Below are positions 36,144 to 47,487 of a stretch of 64,000 bases of DNA, in pieces. This DNA is from Mercurialis annua. Its lineage: Eukaryota > Streptophyta > Magnoliopsida > Malpighiales > Euphorbiaceae. Under the pieces are notes generated by a model. It was given only the letters and a program-made list of their open reading frames with translations. It was not told where the DNA came from and did no database searches. Each line of letters opens with the position of its first letter. Position 1 is the first letter of the stretch. A program made the position numbers and the translations under genes. The stretch spans positions 19,173,001 to 19,237,000 of the forward strand of contig NC_065573.1 of the NCBI RefSeq assembly GCF_937616625.2, written 5' to 3'.

Positions 36144-37030
36144 TGTAATACCCGTAAGTTTAAATTATTTAATTGCGTCACGTGTCCAGTTTTGAGTTGC
36201 CGAAGTGGCGATATCGGAAAGATTTCCGAAAAATTAAGATAAATAAAACTTTAGTATGTCGGTTTTAGAAAGATTATTACGAGAAATTTAATATTATATC
36301 CTAGTTTAAAAATTGGAATTGGGACTAAAAGGAAAATATCAAGAAAATATATAAAATAAAGTTTAAGTAATAAAATGGTAATTAAACAATTAAGTCTCAA
36401 GAATCGAAGTTTATAAATATTTGACGGAAAAATATTAATTCTCGGATTTATATTATTTATTGGATATAAATAATACGTATACGAATTGATTAAAGTATTA
36501 ATCGATTAATTGATCGGTTTAATTGAATAAAAGAAAAGTTTAAAGGATAAAATGTATTAACTAAAGAAAACAAGGACAAAAGAAGTCTTTTAACCATGTT
36601 ATATATAATTCAAAGAAAGAAATCAGAAGAAGAGAATAGAAGAATCCATAAAGCTACATTCATTTTCATCGATCGACTTTGTCAAACCGCAGTTTCGTCG
36701 TTCAGAGTTCGTTTTGAGCGAATCTCGCGCCAAACTCTTCGAAATCGGAAACCCCACATATCCTAAGCTTCATTTCAATGTAAAACTTTAAGAATCGGTG
36801 TTGAACTTGGATTATATTGGCTGTTTTATATTTGATAAGTTAAGGATTTTTATTTCATCGAAACCAGCTTGATTTTAGTGTTTTCGGAAATTCTAAAACA
36901 CGGGTTTTGTAGAATAGGGTATCTTTTATGCATGTGGGGTGTCGAGGCGTGTCGGGGAGCCCGGAAAATGGATTATGGAGCTGTGTGAGCTGTGCGAACG
37001 CACAGTACCTCTTGTGCGCCCGCACATCTG
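36144..37030 (+). mobile_element. Truncated, diverged LTR of the 37489-46969 family
   Basis: It begins TGTAATACCCGTAAG and then follows the reverse complement of the LTRs at 37489-40003, sharing CACGTGTCCAGTTTTGAG and GTGGCGATATCGGAAAG with many changes between. Near its end lies the palindrome TGTGCGAACGCACA, the counterpart of the hairpin array in the intact LTRs. Homology stops near 37030. It is opposite in orientation to the neighbouring intact element. Confidence 0.8.
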
Positions 37031-37039
37031 GTTTATGCG

Positions 37040-37488
37040 TTTCGTTTGTGCTTTCTTAGTGGAATGTTTCTGACAATTTTATTTTGTTGGCCGTTGCCTT
37101 ACTATTTTCTTGTGAGGACTGTTCCTCATATGTTTTGGTCGCTGCCTTATTGTTTTTTATTGAGGCATGTTCCTCATATGTTTTGGCTATTGCCTTTTGA
37201 GAGATGCCTCTTAAATGTTGGCGTTGCCTTTTGAGAAATGTTTCTCAAATGTCGTGGTCATTGCCTTTTGGAGATTGTTTCCCATGTATTTTGTTTGTTT
37301 TACGAATTATTTGTAGCTTCTGTTAAATATTTCTTTGTGAGCTTTATTCATTCATGATACATTTCGAGATGTTTTACATTCTAAAATCTGGGTACTTCTT
37401 TTCCCTCTATTGTTTCTAGGCGGCAGGCTTCTCTTCCATTTGTCTTGGTTACTCGATATGGCCTTCCTAGTTGCTTTCCAGCTTGTCT
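37040..37488 (-). pseudogene. Tat-type retrotransposon relic, integrase C-terminus and downstream repeats
   Basis: On the minus strand 37387-37488 encodes the end of an integrase (GRPYRVTK, then CRLETIEGKEVPR), the downstream continuation of the fragment at 46975-47487. The two halves were separated by the LTR element at 37489-46969. Sequence at 37060-37280 holds several degenerate copies of a motif near 45 bp with TTGCCTTTTGAGA and TTCCTCATATG, like the spacer repeats of the Tat element at 59200-59480. Confidence 0.75.
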
Positions 37489-40003
37489 TGTCACGACCCA
37501 AATTATTGAGCCGAGACCGGCGCTAGGGAATGGGAGTGGTAGCTCCGAAACCCGTAGCAAGCCTAAAACCACTATTAATTTTTCGCATTTAAAATTATAA
37601 TATCATATATAAACCTTTTTAGAAAACTCTTTTACATAATATAATTGTAGATATTAAAATATCATATTACAGTTTACATTCAAAACTAACTATTTGAAAT
37701 CCAGATGTCTATCTAATACTGACATCTACTGACTACTGCAGCTCTAGGAACTCATGCATGTGCAAGTCCAATGACTTCTGGCACAATGGAGATGGTTTGT
37801 CTGATCCGACTCTGCTTACCTGCAAACATCAGAGTGAGGGGTCAGTATTTGGGAAAATACTGAGTGAGTTTGCAAGTTACTTATAGTATTATTAAAACAT
37901 AGCGTTACACGCTAAATACATATATAAATTCATGATTTAAACAAACATTATTAATTTTCAAAGTGTGAGTCCAACTCACTAGATACGGGGACTTCCAGAC
38001 TACACCGTAGCCGAGTTCACTCTGCGTATCTAAATCATAAAGTGTGAGTCCAACTCACTGGTGGCCCAGCCACTGGTGGGCCCAGCCCACTAGATACGGG
38101 GACTTCCAGGCTACACCGTAGCCTAGTTCACTCTGCGTATCTAAATCATAACATATTATACATAGACATATTTTAATTCTTAATCATAAAGTCAGATACT
38201 TTAGACTGACTCACCAATGATCATGCAGCCTATTGACACCCAATAGGTAGTTGGTCTCTTCGGACCGCACATTAGACACTTATCTCCAAAACAACGAGTA
38301 CAACAACATTCATATAATCAAATCTATTAAACAAACAGCTTATACGAGCAGATCGTATAGATACGAGATATTTAATGACAATACTCATAATATAAGAAAA
38401 TAACTTTCATAACAATAATACGCGAAAGTAAATTGCCACTCACAGTGACCGCTATCCAAAATTGCGCTATTATTATCCCGCAAGCGTAAGCTCCATGCGT
38501 CGTTCTATTCCTTAGCTATTCTGGCCCGTCGATCCGGTATTTCCCCGATACGCCAGTTACTTATTCGGGTGACCTATACGTTAAATCCGTAAACGTAGGT
38601 TTAGTATCAAAACCCTAAGTTATAAACTTAGGTTATCACGATCGTATCTCAAATACGACTCTCAACTTTATCTTAATCACACCTCTCTTTTAAACGTCCT
38701 AGTTTATGTTTTGATATTCAATCAAATCGTGATTGTTTATGCGACTTGCAACTGTCTGAAATCAAGTTTCCGCGTCGCGTCAGGGTCCAGAAGGCCCGAT
38801 TCGAAAATCCCCCTTTGGCGAAGGACTGCACGTTCGTGCAGCAGTGTACTGCACGTTCGTGCAGCAGGGTACTGCACGTTCGTGCAGTACGCTGCACGAT
38901 CATGTACACCACGTTCGTGTAGTGTCCTACACGAACGTGTGCTACACGTTCGTGCAGTCTGCTACACGAACGTGTACTGCACGTTCGTGCAGTCTGCTAC
39001 ACGAACGTGTACTGCACGTTCGTGCAGCAAACGGCTGCCGATGTGCAGCTCCGGGGTTCATTCCCCGGGCCATTTTCGACGTGCTTAAACGTCCTAACTC
39101 GATCCCGCAACGTTTAATAACATCAAAACTCAAGATTTAAACTTAAAACGTCGAATTCAAACTCAAAATCATTAAAACGGTAAAACCGCTCAAAACCCCA
39201 AATCAAAACGTCAAGCTTACCTCAATTTGAAGCTTAAAGATGATAGAGAATTGAATTCTTAATCCATCGGCGCGAGAATCACTCGATTTGGACGAGAAAC
39301 GGCGAAACCGCGACGGATCGAATCCATCGTCATCTTTCTTCTCTCTTTCTCTGGATCATCTGATCCTTCTTTCTTTCCTTCTTAAGAAACATATATATAT
39401 CTTGGCTAATGTACCATTTTGATCCTCCATTTCTTTAACATAAACCAATTCCCTTTTAAACTTTCTAATTTAACTAAACGGTTAAATTATTCTTTTATAT
39501 GTATTATTTATATCCAATTAAATAATATTTGGCCCGAAATTATTATTTTCCGTCAATACTCTTTGAATTGCTATTCTCGAGACTTACTTGGCTAATTTAC
39601 GTTTTGGCCCTAGAACTTTTCAAAAGTTACAATTTAGCCCAAAACGTATCCGCGTCCAAATTTTAAAAGGTCTCCGATTGACCCGAAACTTTTACCACAT
39701 ATACTATAAAACGTTTCGCGGACCTTGGCGAAATAATTTCCATTTTAAGTCATAGTGGCTAAATTACCACTTCAGTCCCTGTACTTTATTTTGCAACTTT
39801 CTTAACATACTTCCTTTCTAATTCCAATTCCACTCTAGAATTGAAATATAATGTTAAATTCTTTGCTATAATCTCTTTTAATACCGATCTACTAAAACTT
39901 ATTTATCTTACTTTTATCGGAAGGCTTTCCGATATCGCCACTCTGCCGACTCAAAACTGGACACGTGGTCCAATTAGATAATTAAATATTTTGGGGTATT
40001 ACA
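37489..40003 (-). repeat. 3' LTR of the LARD element
   Basis: 2515 bp. It contains a twofold tandem block with ACTACACCGTAG-like and CTCTGCGTATCTAAATCATA words (37970-38150) and the hairpin array at 38826-39027. Confidence 0.92.
38826..39027. repeat. Array of GCACGTTCGTGC palindromes
   Basis: About ten overlapping or adjacent copies of CTGCACGTTCGTGCAG or the variant CTACACGAACGTGT lie in 200 bp, able to pair within and between copies. The same array is at 45790-45991 in the other LTR with three substitutions. Confidence 0.92.
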
Positions 40004-40016
40004 TTCTTCCCCCCTT
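40004..40016 (-). other. Polypurine tract of the LARD element
   Basis: On the minus strand the purine run AAGGGGGGAAGAA directly precedes the 3' LTR. Confidence 0.85.
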
Positions 40017-43000
40017 ATAAAAATTCGTCCTCGAATTTTCATATACTCTTCTTACCTTAATCTCATTTATATCTAGAATTCTTATTCATAGTAGGAATAT
40101 CGTGTTCGTCTTACGACACTAGTTAGCGCAAGGAATCGTTATTCTATTTTATGTACTTCTTGCACTTTGATGTCAATTATTATTGACAATCTATCTTCGA
40201 TCTCTTCTCTTTATTTTACAACACAATTCATGTGTTTGACATTTGTTACTATAAACTCTTATAGTCGTAATTGAACTTTCAGTTCCTTACTGATGTTCAA
40301 TGATAGCTTATCTTAATAATATCTAGTCCATTCTCCTTAATGGTTACACCATACTTGTCTTACAGTATTTGTTGGTATGTGGAATCGTTATTCCAATCCT
40401 TGTACCTCTGGTGCAATGACATTAACTATAAATGTCAGACCTTTCTTGATATCGTATTTCTAATCCATAGTGTCTCTAGAAGTCACTTGTTATCGTCATC
40501 CCTTGACGGTTTTCTTTACTCACTTATTGTTAGCAAAGTTTCTTAAATTTACATTACTTGAATTACTTGTTCTAAGTAATTGCCTTACTCTCAAGTTGTA
40601 AGTCATTTTCGTAGTATATCCTTATCAATAGCTACAAGTGTTATCTATACTACTTCGATACGTCTTTTGATGTATCGTTATCCTTTCATATCCTTAACAA
40701 CTCGTTCTACGTTGGTCTATAAACCCGTAGATAACTTATACTTGGAGTTATCGAGGTAATGTCTTTAGATTTCTATAATAACTCTTTATTCCTTCCCTCC
40801 TAGTTCTTTGTCATCACACTCCTTATGAGTACTCTTATTCACGACTTATTCTTGTCGTCGCCTTACATATCATTCTTTATTGCCGCATCTCCAATCGTCA
40901 CATCTCTAATTATCGTCGATAATCTTAAGCGTTGTTTACATTGGATTACATCAGTATCCAATGTACCAACGTTCATTAATACTTATGGAATTTCTTATGG
41001 AATGTATTCCCACACTGACATTTATTCTGTCAGCACAACTAATATCAGGCCCAATTATCATATTCTTTTAACATTTCTTAATCCTTAATGCGAAATCTAT
41101 GTCAAATCTCACATTCAATCTTTGCAACACCTTCCAAATCTGTTCCTTTATACTATCATGTAGCGTTAAGCTTACTTCTCATTACTATCCACTATCTTGG
41201 TATTCCGCTTGTTATTTCCATTTTTGTCCATATCGTAGATGTACTCCTTTATAATCTTTCTTTAATTCCTTATTCTTAGTTAACCAATAGGATAAATAGT
41301 CTAAATGCTATGATCCTATGGTATTCCTTTTTGTGTTCTTTATTCACGCTCTAATCGTGTTTCTTAATCATCTTCTATTGTAGTCCTTGCTTTCCTCTTC
41401 ATCGTATCTTATATAGCGCTTATCACTTACTTTTAATATCCACAACATCAATCACTAATAGAGAGTTGTGGCTTTCCTCGTCTAAACTTTTCGATGTAGT
41501 GCGTTTCAATCGTATATGCCTTGTCTTATCGTATTCGTACTAACATTATGGCTGTCCGTAATGCCAATCATATGCTGGTATCATCTCTATCGTATCTCAT
41601 ATTTCTGATATTTCTTGTTTCAGCACTCTGAGCGTCGATCACCAATTAAATAATGGGTCGCAGTTCTTTTGCCTGAATTATCGACGTAGTGCGTCCTTAA
41701 TTACTTATATATTGTACTGTTGTACCTTTACTGACGTTTTAACTGTTAGTGAATCCAATCCTATGTCTCTGTCATCTTTATCTTTTCCTATTTTTATATG
41801 TCTTGCAACTGTATAGAATTTAATCCATCTGATCCTCTCTTCATCCTTCTACGTGACTTTCTTTTTTTTCGTTTCTCAATAACGCTTATCAAATTTCTTG
41901 CGACATACGCAGGTTATCCGTACTTTCCTTAACTCTGTTTACTTTAACTAACTTCTTATTATCCATAATCTACTTTTGCGTCTTTATACTTTATCATATA
42001 CGTCATGTACCTTTGGCAATCTCTCGACCGTACGCAGGAAGTCAATGGAATATAGTCCTACTGGTAGCATTCCTTGTGAAAAGGAGCGCATTTGCTTCCT
42101 AACCTGACCAGAGCCATTCGTGACTGACCATTGGCTACTTCCGTATCCTCCCTCAGATTGTGATACTACCGTACTCTAAATCAGAAATGCTTGCTCCGGT
42201 ACTTCTCGACATCGAACTCGTCTGATAACTTTTCTTTCCCGAAGTCCTCTTCCTGAGGATCTCTTTCTGGGAATGTATCAAACAAATTTGATCGTGCCTA
42301 ATACATCTTAATCCTTTAAGGATCATAATCAATCTTCTATACTGATTACATCACTCTTAATTTGATCTAACTTGAAATTTAAGGCTAACATTTCACAAAC
42401 ATCCATTACGTTTGTACCTTTCACAACCTACTATTCCGCTTCATAACCAAAATCTTAAGGTGGAAGTTTCAACTCTCAATCCACCGATTACAGTTCTTGT
42501 TGTTTGTCTCTTGATCTAAGTATCTTGATCTTTCCCGATTATCCTTAACTGGAACTTATAGTTGAAAGAATTTCCCAAATCGGGTCACAAACTTAGTTCA
42601 TGTTACTTGGTCTTTCATTGCTCTAATTGCATGTCGGAACTAATCACAAGTTGAACCTTTCATCGACATCTTCATTGACATTACTGTTTGTCCTTCATCC
42701 GCTTGATGTGTACGAGCATCTTACTTCACTTTCCTAGTGGATTTAGCATACCACTTGATCCGTCAAACTCTTTCAGTCTTAACTTAAGTATACTAACATC
42801 AAATCTCTATAGGTGTTCCTTTCTTCACGTTGATACTATCTTTATATCCATCGTCCGATCATTGGCACACAATTCCTTATATCAGTTACTTTTACTACTA
42901 ACTGATTCTTAATGTCGTTGGGTTATTGCGGTACTTCTGATGCCTGTATATTCCCACTTTACCTTGTTAGGTTCCCGTTGACCTTTATCGCATTTATGAC

Positions 43001-44436
43001 CTTTGCAGGCCTTGGACTAGGTTGCATTCGCCTTTGTCACCTCGATCTTCCTTCTTGTGCCTCATATACTTGTTGTGCAACAGCACGCGTTCGCGCAATT
43101 CCACGTTCCTAGTATAGCGATTATATAAAGGAATACTGATAAATTCCTTAAAATATAATCCTTACTAATTATCACGTCTAATCGCGGTCCACGTATGTTG
43201 GACCCTAGGGACGTCTCCTTCCTTAAAACCTTCTATGATTACGTCTCTTATTGCAAGTCTTATGAGTGTTCTGACTCATCGTATACTGGCCAATTATCTA
43301 AACATATACTCGCGTTGTATATGTTAAACGCATAATACTATCGTAGCTATAAGCATCTATGTTGGCCGAATTCAAGAAAATCAGTGTCCCCTAGATTTTC
43401 TTGATTACATATCGTAACTTAAGTCTTGTGAGCATTCCGCTCACATAGACTTAATCAAACATTAAGTATATCAAACACAATATACAAGTCATACGTTATT
43501 CATCAGATATGTTTTACTATCCGGACACATATCTACTATCCAGACTAAATTCATTAGCTAGAGACACAAATTCTATATTCTCACAACTATACGTATTCAT
43601 TCACCTCATAGCCTAGATCACAGCTTACTCGCGAGCATCTCACTTCCGTCTCAGAGTTCTGGTCTAGGTATACTCACATTAAAAACAAAACTCTTTGAAA
43701 ACTCTTTCAAATAAAACGACTCATTTAAAAATTTCATTTAAATCTTAGCAAAATTGTGCACTAGGGTGATGACGTCTCTCATCCCCAAAGAGTTGCCACA
43801 TCTCACCTTTTCGTCTGAACATAATGCATATGATGCATGTCTTATTAATGCATGTATTGATGTATGTAGTGATGCATTTCTATCAATGTCGTGGCAATTA
43901 TCAATGACTATTACGGGTCTAGGCACAATTATGCTTTTAGAATCGTTGCAACAAATAACTTTTAAAAGTTATAAACTTCGAGTTTTGTAAGTTCTCTAGA
44001 CCTTTAAACTCTGCTTCTGGAAAGTTCCTCAACTTCTACAACTTTGCATTCCTTCTTCTCACTCTTTCTGAAATTTCGATCGATCGAATCCAATAACATC
44101 GCTCATGCTATCTGGTGCTAAGCACGCATGTATGTATAACATCAAATCACAATCATAATAATTATTTTCTATTCAGAGGAGGCAATACATCTCCCAGAAT
44201 CTTCATTTCAAATGCATATCATATATGCACGTCTCATCAAAACAATATATACGTATATATCTCGTATACACGTGTCACAAGAAACAAGTAAGCATTTCAC
44301 AAATCAACTTATCATACTTATCTCAAATCAAATCACACTAACGACTTGGATCAGACAAACCCCAACTCTATAGCTGCAGTAGTTCCTAGGTTACTCAACC
44401 GACAAACACATTTTAGCAGAGGTAACTGGACCAACT
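40017..44436. other. Non-coding interior of the LARD element
   Basis: The + strand is pyrimidine-rich and AT-rich. The longest frames are below 90 codons and show no Gag, protease, reverse transcriptase or integrase motif. Only the first hundred or so bases after the primer site and the last 40 before the polypurine tract resemble the chromovirus. Confidence 0.7.
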
Positions 44437-44448
44437 GCTCTGATACCA
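44437..44448 (-). other. Primer binding site of the LARD element
   Basis: The minus strand reads TGGTATCAGAGC four bases inside the 5' LTR, complementary to initiator tRNA-Met. Confidence 0.93.
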
Positions 44449-44452
44449 CAAT

Positions 44453-46969
44453 TGTCACGACCCAAATTATTGAGCCGAGACCGGCGCTAGGGAATGGGAG
44501 TGGTAGCTCCGAAACCCGTAGCAAGCCTAAAACCACTATTAATTTTTCGCATTTAAAATTATAATATCATATATAAACCTTTTTAGAAAACTCTTTTACA
44601 TAATATAATTGTAGATATTAAAATATCATATTACAGTTTACATTCAAAACTAACTATTTGAAATCCAGATGTCTATCTAATACTGACATCTACTGACTAC
44701 TGCAGCTCTAGGAACTCATGCATGTGCAAGTCCAATGACTTCTGGCACAATGGAGATGGTTTGTCTGATCCGACTCTGCTTACCTGCAAACATCAGAGTG
44801 AGGGGTCAGTATTTGGGAAAATACTGAGTGAGTTTGCAAGTTACTTATAGTATTATTAAAACATAGCGTTACACGCTAAATACATATATAAATTCATGAT
44901 TTAAACAAACATTATTAATTTTCAAAGTGTGAGTCCAACTCACTAGATACGGGGACTTCCAGACTACACCGTAGCCGAGTTCACTCTGCGTATCTAAATC
45001 ATAAAGTGTGAGTCCAACTCACTGGTGGCCCAGCCACTGGTGGGCCCAGCCCACTAGATACGGGGACTTCCAGGCTACACCGTAGCCTAGTTCACTCTGC
45101 GTATCTAAATCATAACATATTATACATAGACATATTTTAATTCTTAATCATAAAGTCAGATACTTTAGACTGACTCACCAATGATCATGCAGCCTATTGA
45201 CACCCAATAGGTAGTTGGTCTCTTCGGACCGCACATTAGACACTTATCTCCAAAACAACGAGTACAACAACATTCATATAATCAAATCTATTAAACAAAC
45301 AGCTTATACGAGCAGATCGTATAGATACGAGATATTTAATGACAATACTCATAATATAAGAAAATAACTTTCATAACAATAATACGCGAAAGTAAATTGC
45401 CACTCACAGTGACCGCTATCCAAAATTGCGCTATTATTATCCCGCAAGCGTAAGCTCCATGCGTCGTTCTATTCCTTAGCTATTCTGGCCCGTCGATCCG
45501 GTATTTCCCCGATACGCCAGTTACTTATTCGGGTGACCTATACGTTAAATCCGTAAACGTAGGTTTAGTATCAAAACCCTAAGTTATAAACTTAGGTTAT
45601 CACGATCGTATCTCAAATACGACTCTCAACTTTATCTTAATCACACCTCTCTTTTAAACGTCCTAGTTTATGTTTTGATATTCAATCAAATCGTGATTGT
45701 TTATGCGACTTGCAACTGTCTGAAATCAAGTTTCCGCGTCGCGTCAGGGTCCAGAAGGCCCGATTCGAAAATCCCCCTTTGGCGAAGGACTGCACGTTCG
45801 TGCAGCAGTGTACTACACGTTCGTGCAGCAGGGTACTGCACGTTCGTGCAGTACGCTGCACGATCGTGTACACCACGTTCGTGTAGTGTCCTACACGAAC
45901 GTGTGCTACACGTTCGTGCAGTCTGCTACACGAACGTGTACAGCACGTTCGTGCAGTCTGCTACACGAACGTGTACTGCACGTTCGTGCAGCAAACGGCT
46001 GCCGATGTGCAGCTCCGGGGTTCATTCCCCGGGCCATTTTCGACGTGCTTAAACGTCCTAACTCGATCCCGCAACGTTTAATAACATCAAAACTCAAGAT
46101 TTAAACTTAAAACGTCGAATTCAAACTCAAAATCATTAAAACGGTAAAACCGCTCAAAACCCCAAATCAAAACGTCAAGCTTACCTCAATTTGAAGCTTA
46201 AAGATGATAGAGAATTGAATTCTTAATCCATCGGCGCGAGAATCACTCGATTTGGACGAGAAACGGCGAAACCGCGACGGATCGAATCCATCGTCATCTT
46301 CCTTCTCTCTTTCTCTGGATCATCTGATCCTTCTTTCTTTCCTTCTTAAGAAACATATATATATATCTTGGCTAATGTACCATTTTGATCCTCCATTTCT
46401 TTAACATAAACCAATTCCCTTTTAAACTTTCTAATTTAACTAAACGGTTAAATTATTCTTTTATATGTATTATTTATATCCAATTAAATAATACTTGGCC
46501 CGAAATTATTATTTTCCGTCAATACTCTTTGAATTGCTATTCTCGAGACTTACTTGGCTAATTTACGTTTTGGCCCTAGAACTTTTCAAAAGTTACAATT
46601 TAGCCCAAAACGTATCCGCGTCCAAATTTTAAAAGGTCTCCGATTGACCCGAAACTTTTACCACATATACTATAAAACGTTTCGCGGACCTTGGCGAAAT
46701 AATTTCCATTTTAAGTCATAGTGGCTAAATTACCACTTCAGTCCCTGTACTTTATTTTGCAACTTTCTTAACATACTTCCTTTCTAATTCCAATTCCACT
46801 CTAGAATTGAAATATAATGTTAAATTCTTTGCTATAATCTCTTTTAATACCGATCTACTAAAACTTATTTATCTTACTTTTATCGGAAGGCTTTCCGATA
46901 TCGCCACTCTGCCGACTCAAAACTGGACACGTGGTCCAATTAGATAATTAAATATTTTGGGGTATTACA
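44453..46969 (-). repeat. 5' LTR of the LARD element
   Basis: 2517 bp; two bases longer than its partner because of one extra TA in a TA run near 46360. Confidence 0.92.
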
Positions 46970-46974
46970 TGTCT

Positions 46975-47487
46975 ACTCCAGCGTCGCCCTTGCCTATTTC
47001 GGCATCTCTTAGGACTAGGTCCCCCTCCTTGAATCCACGTGTTCGTACCCTTTTGTTGTGATATCTTGCTGCTTGACTTCGGTATGCTTCTACTCGTATG
47101 TTTGCCAAATGTCTTCTTTCTTCCAAGTGGTCCTTTGATAGTCGCAGTTCTTCTTCATTTGTTTTTTTTTTGTTGTAGTGTTTTGTTCTCATTGTGGGCA
47201 TGCCGATTCCTATTTGGATGACCGCTTTTACCGTGTATGTCAACCGGAAGGGCGTTTGTCCTGTTCCTTTTCTTGGTGTCGTTTTGTATGCCCAAACTAC
47301 ACTATGTAGCTCCTCTGCCCAATTGCCTTTTGCCTCGTCTAACCTTTTCTTCAGTTCTTTGCAGCTTATTTTGTTTATATCCTTTGTCACTCTGTTGGTT
47401 TGTGGATGTGACACTGGTGTGAATTGTAGGTTTATTCCCAGGTTCTTCCTAAAACCTCTAAATGTAGCGCTATCGAACTGCTTCTCT
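46975..47487 (-). pseudogene. Tat-type integrase fragment
   Basis: The minus-strand frame contains the end of an integrase core: KQFDSATFRGF, then FTPVSHPQTN, then WAEELHSVVWAYKTTPRKG, and the downstream GDLVLRDAEIGKGDAG. The first two catalytic Asp residues are not within the fragment. The usual Glu-bearing stretch after HPQTN reads RVTKDI, so the catalytic Glu appears lost. The upstream side is broken near 47487, where resemblance ends. The downstream side is cut by the LARD insertion and continues at 37488. Confidence 0.85.

Larger units (their letters stand above)
37489..46969 (-). mobile_element. Non-coding LTR retrotransposon (LARD type) with chromovirus-like termini
   Basis: LTRs lie at 37489-40003 (2515 bp) and 44453-46969 (2517 bp), bounded by TG...CA, with an exact 5-bp TSD TGTCT (37484-37488 and 46970-46974). 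The primer site is for initiator tRNA-Met and the polypurine tract is present. The 4449-bp interior has no frame above about 90 codons and no protein domain I can recognise. I count about five substitutions and one 2-bp TA indel between the LTRs, so it inserted recently. It shares TTCGAGGACGAATT and, after the primer site, AGGAACTACTGC with the chromovirus at 12706-24015, suggesting descent from, and mobilisation by, a Tekay/Del-type element. Confidence 0.92.

Noticed and set aside
38711..39140. Cys/Arg/Thr-rich frames of 98-125 codons (and copies at 45675-46104)
   Set aside because: They translate the palindrome array; frames are open on both strands because the repeat lacks stop codons, not because it codes.
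41990..42130. Possible decayed integrase segment on the minus strand of the LARD interior (a short run with SIDFL and LPK)
   Set aside because: The match is a few residues, its position does not fit the expected pol order, and no flanking motif supports it.
40201..44340. CRISPR-like or gene-cluster content in the LARD interior
   Set aside because: No regularly spaced direct repeats and no domain-bearing frame are present; this is eukaryotic non-coding transposon sequence.
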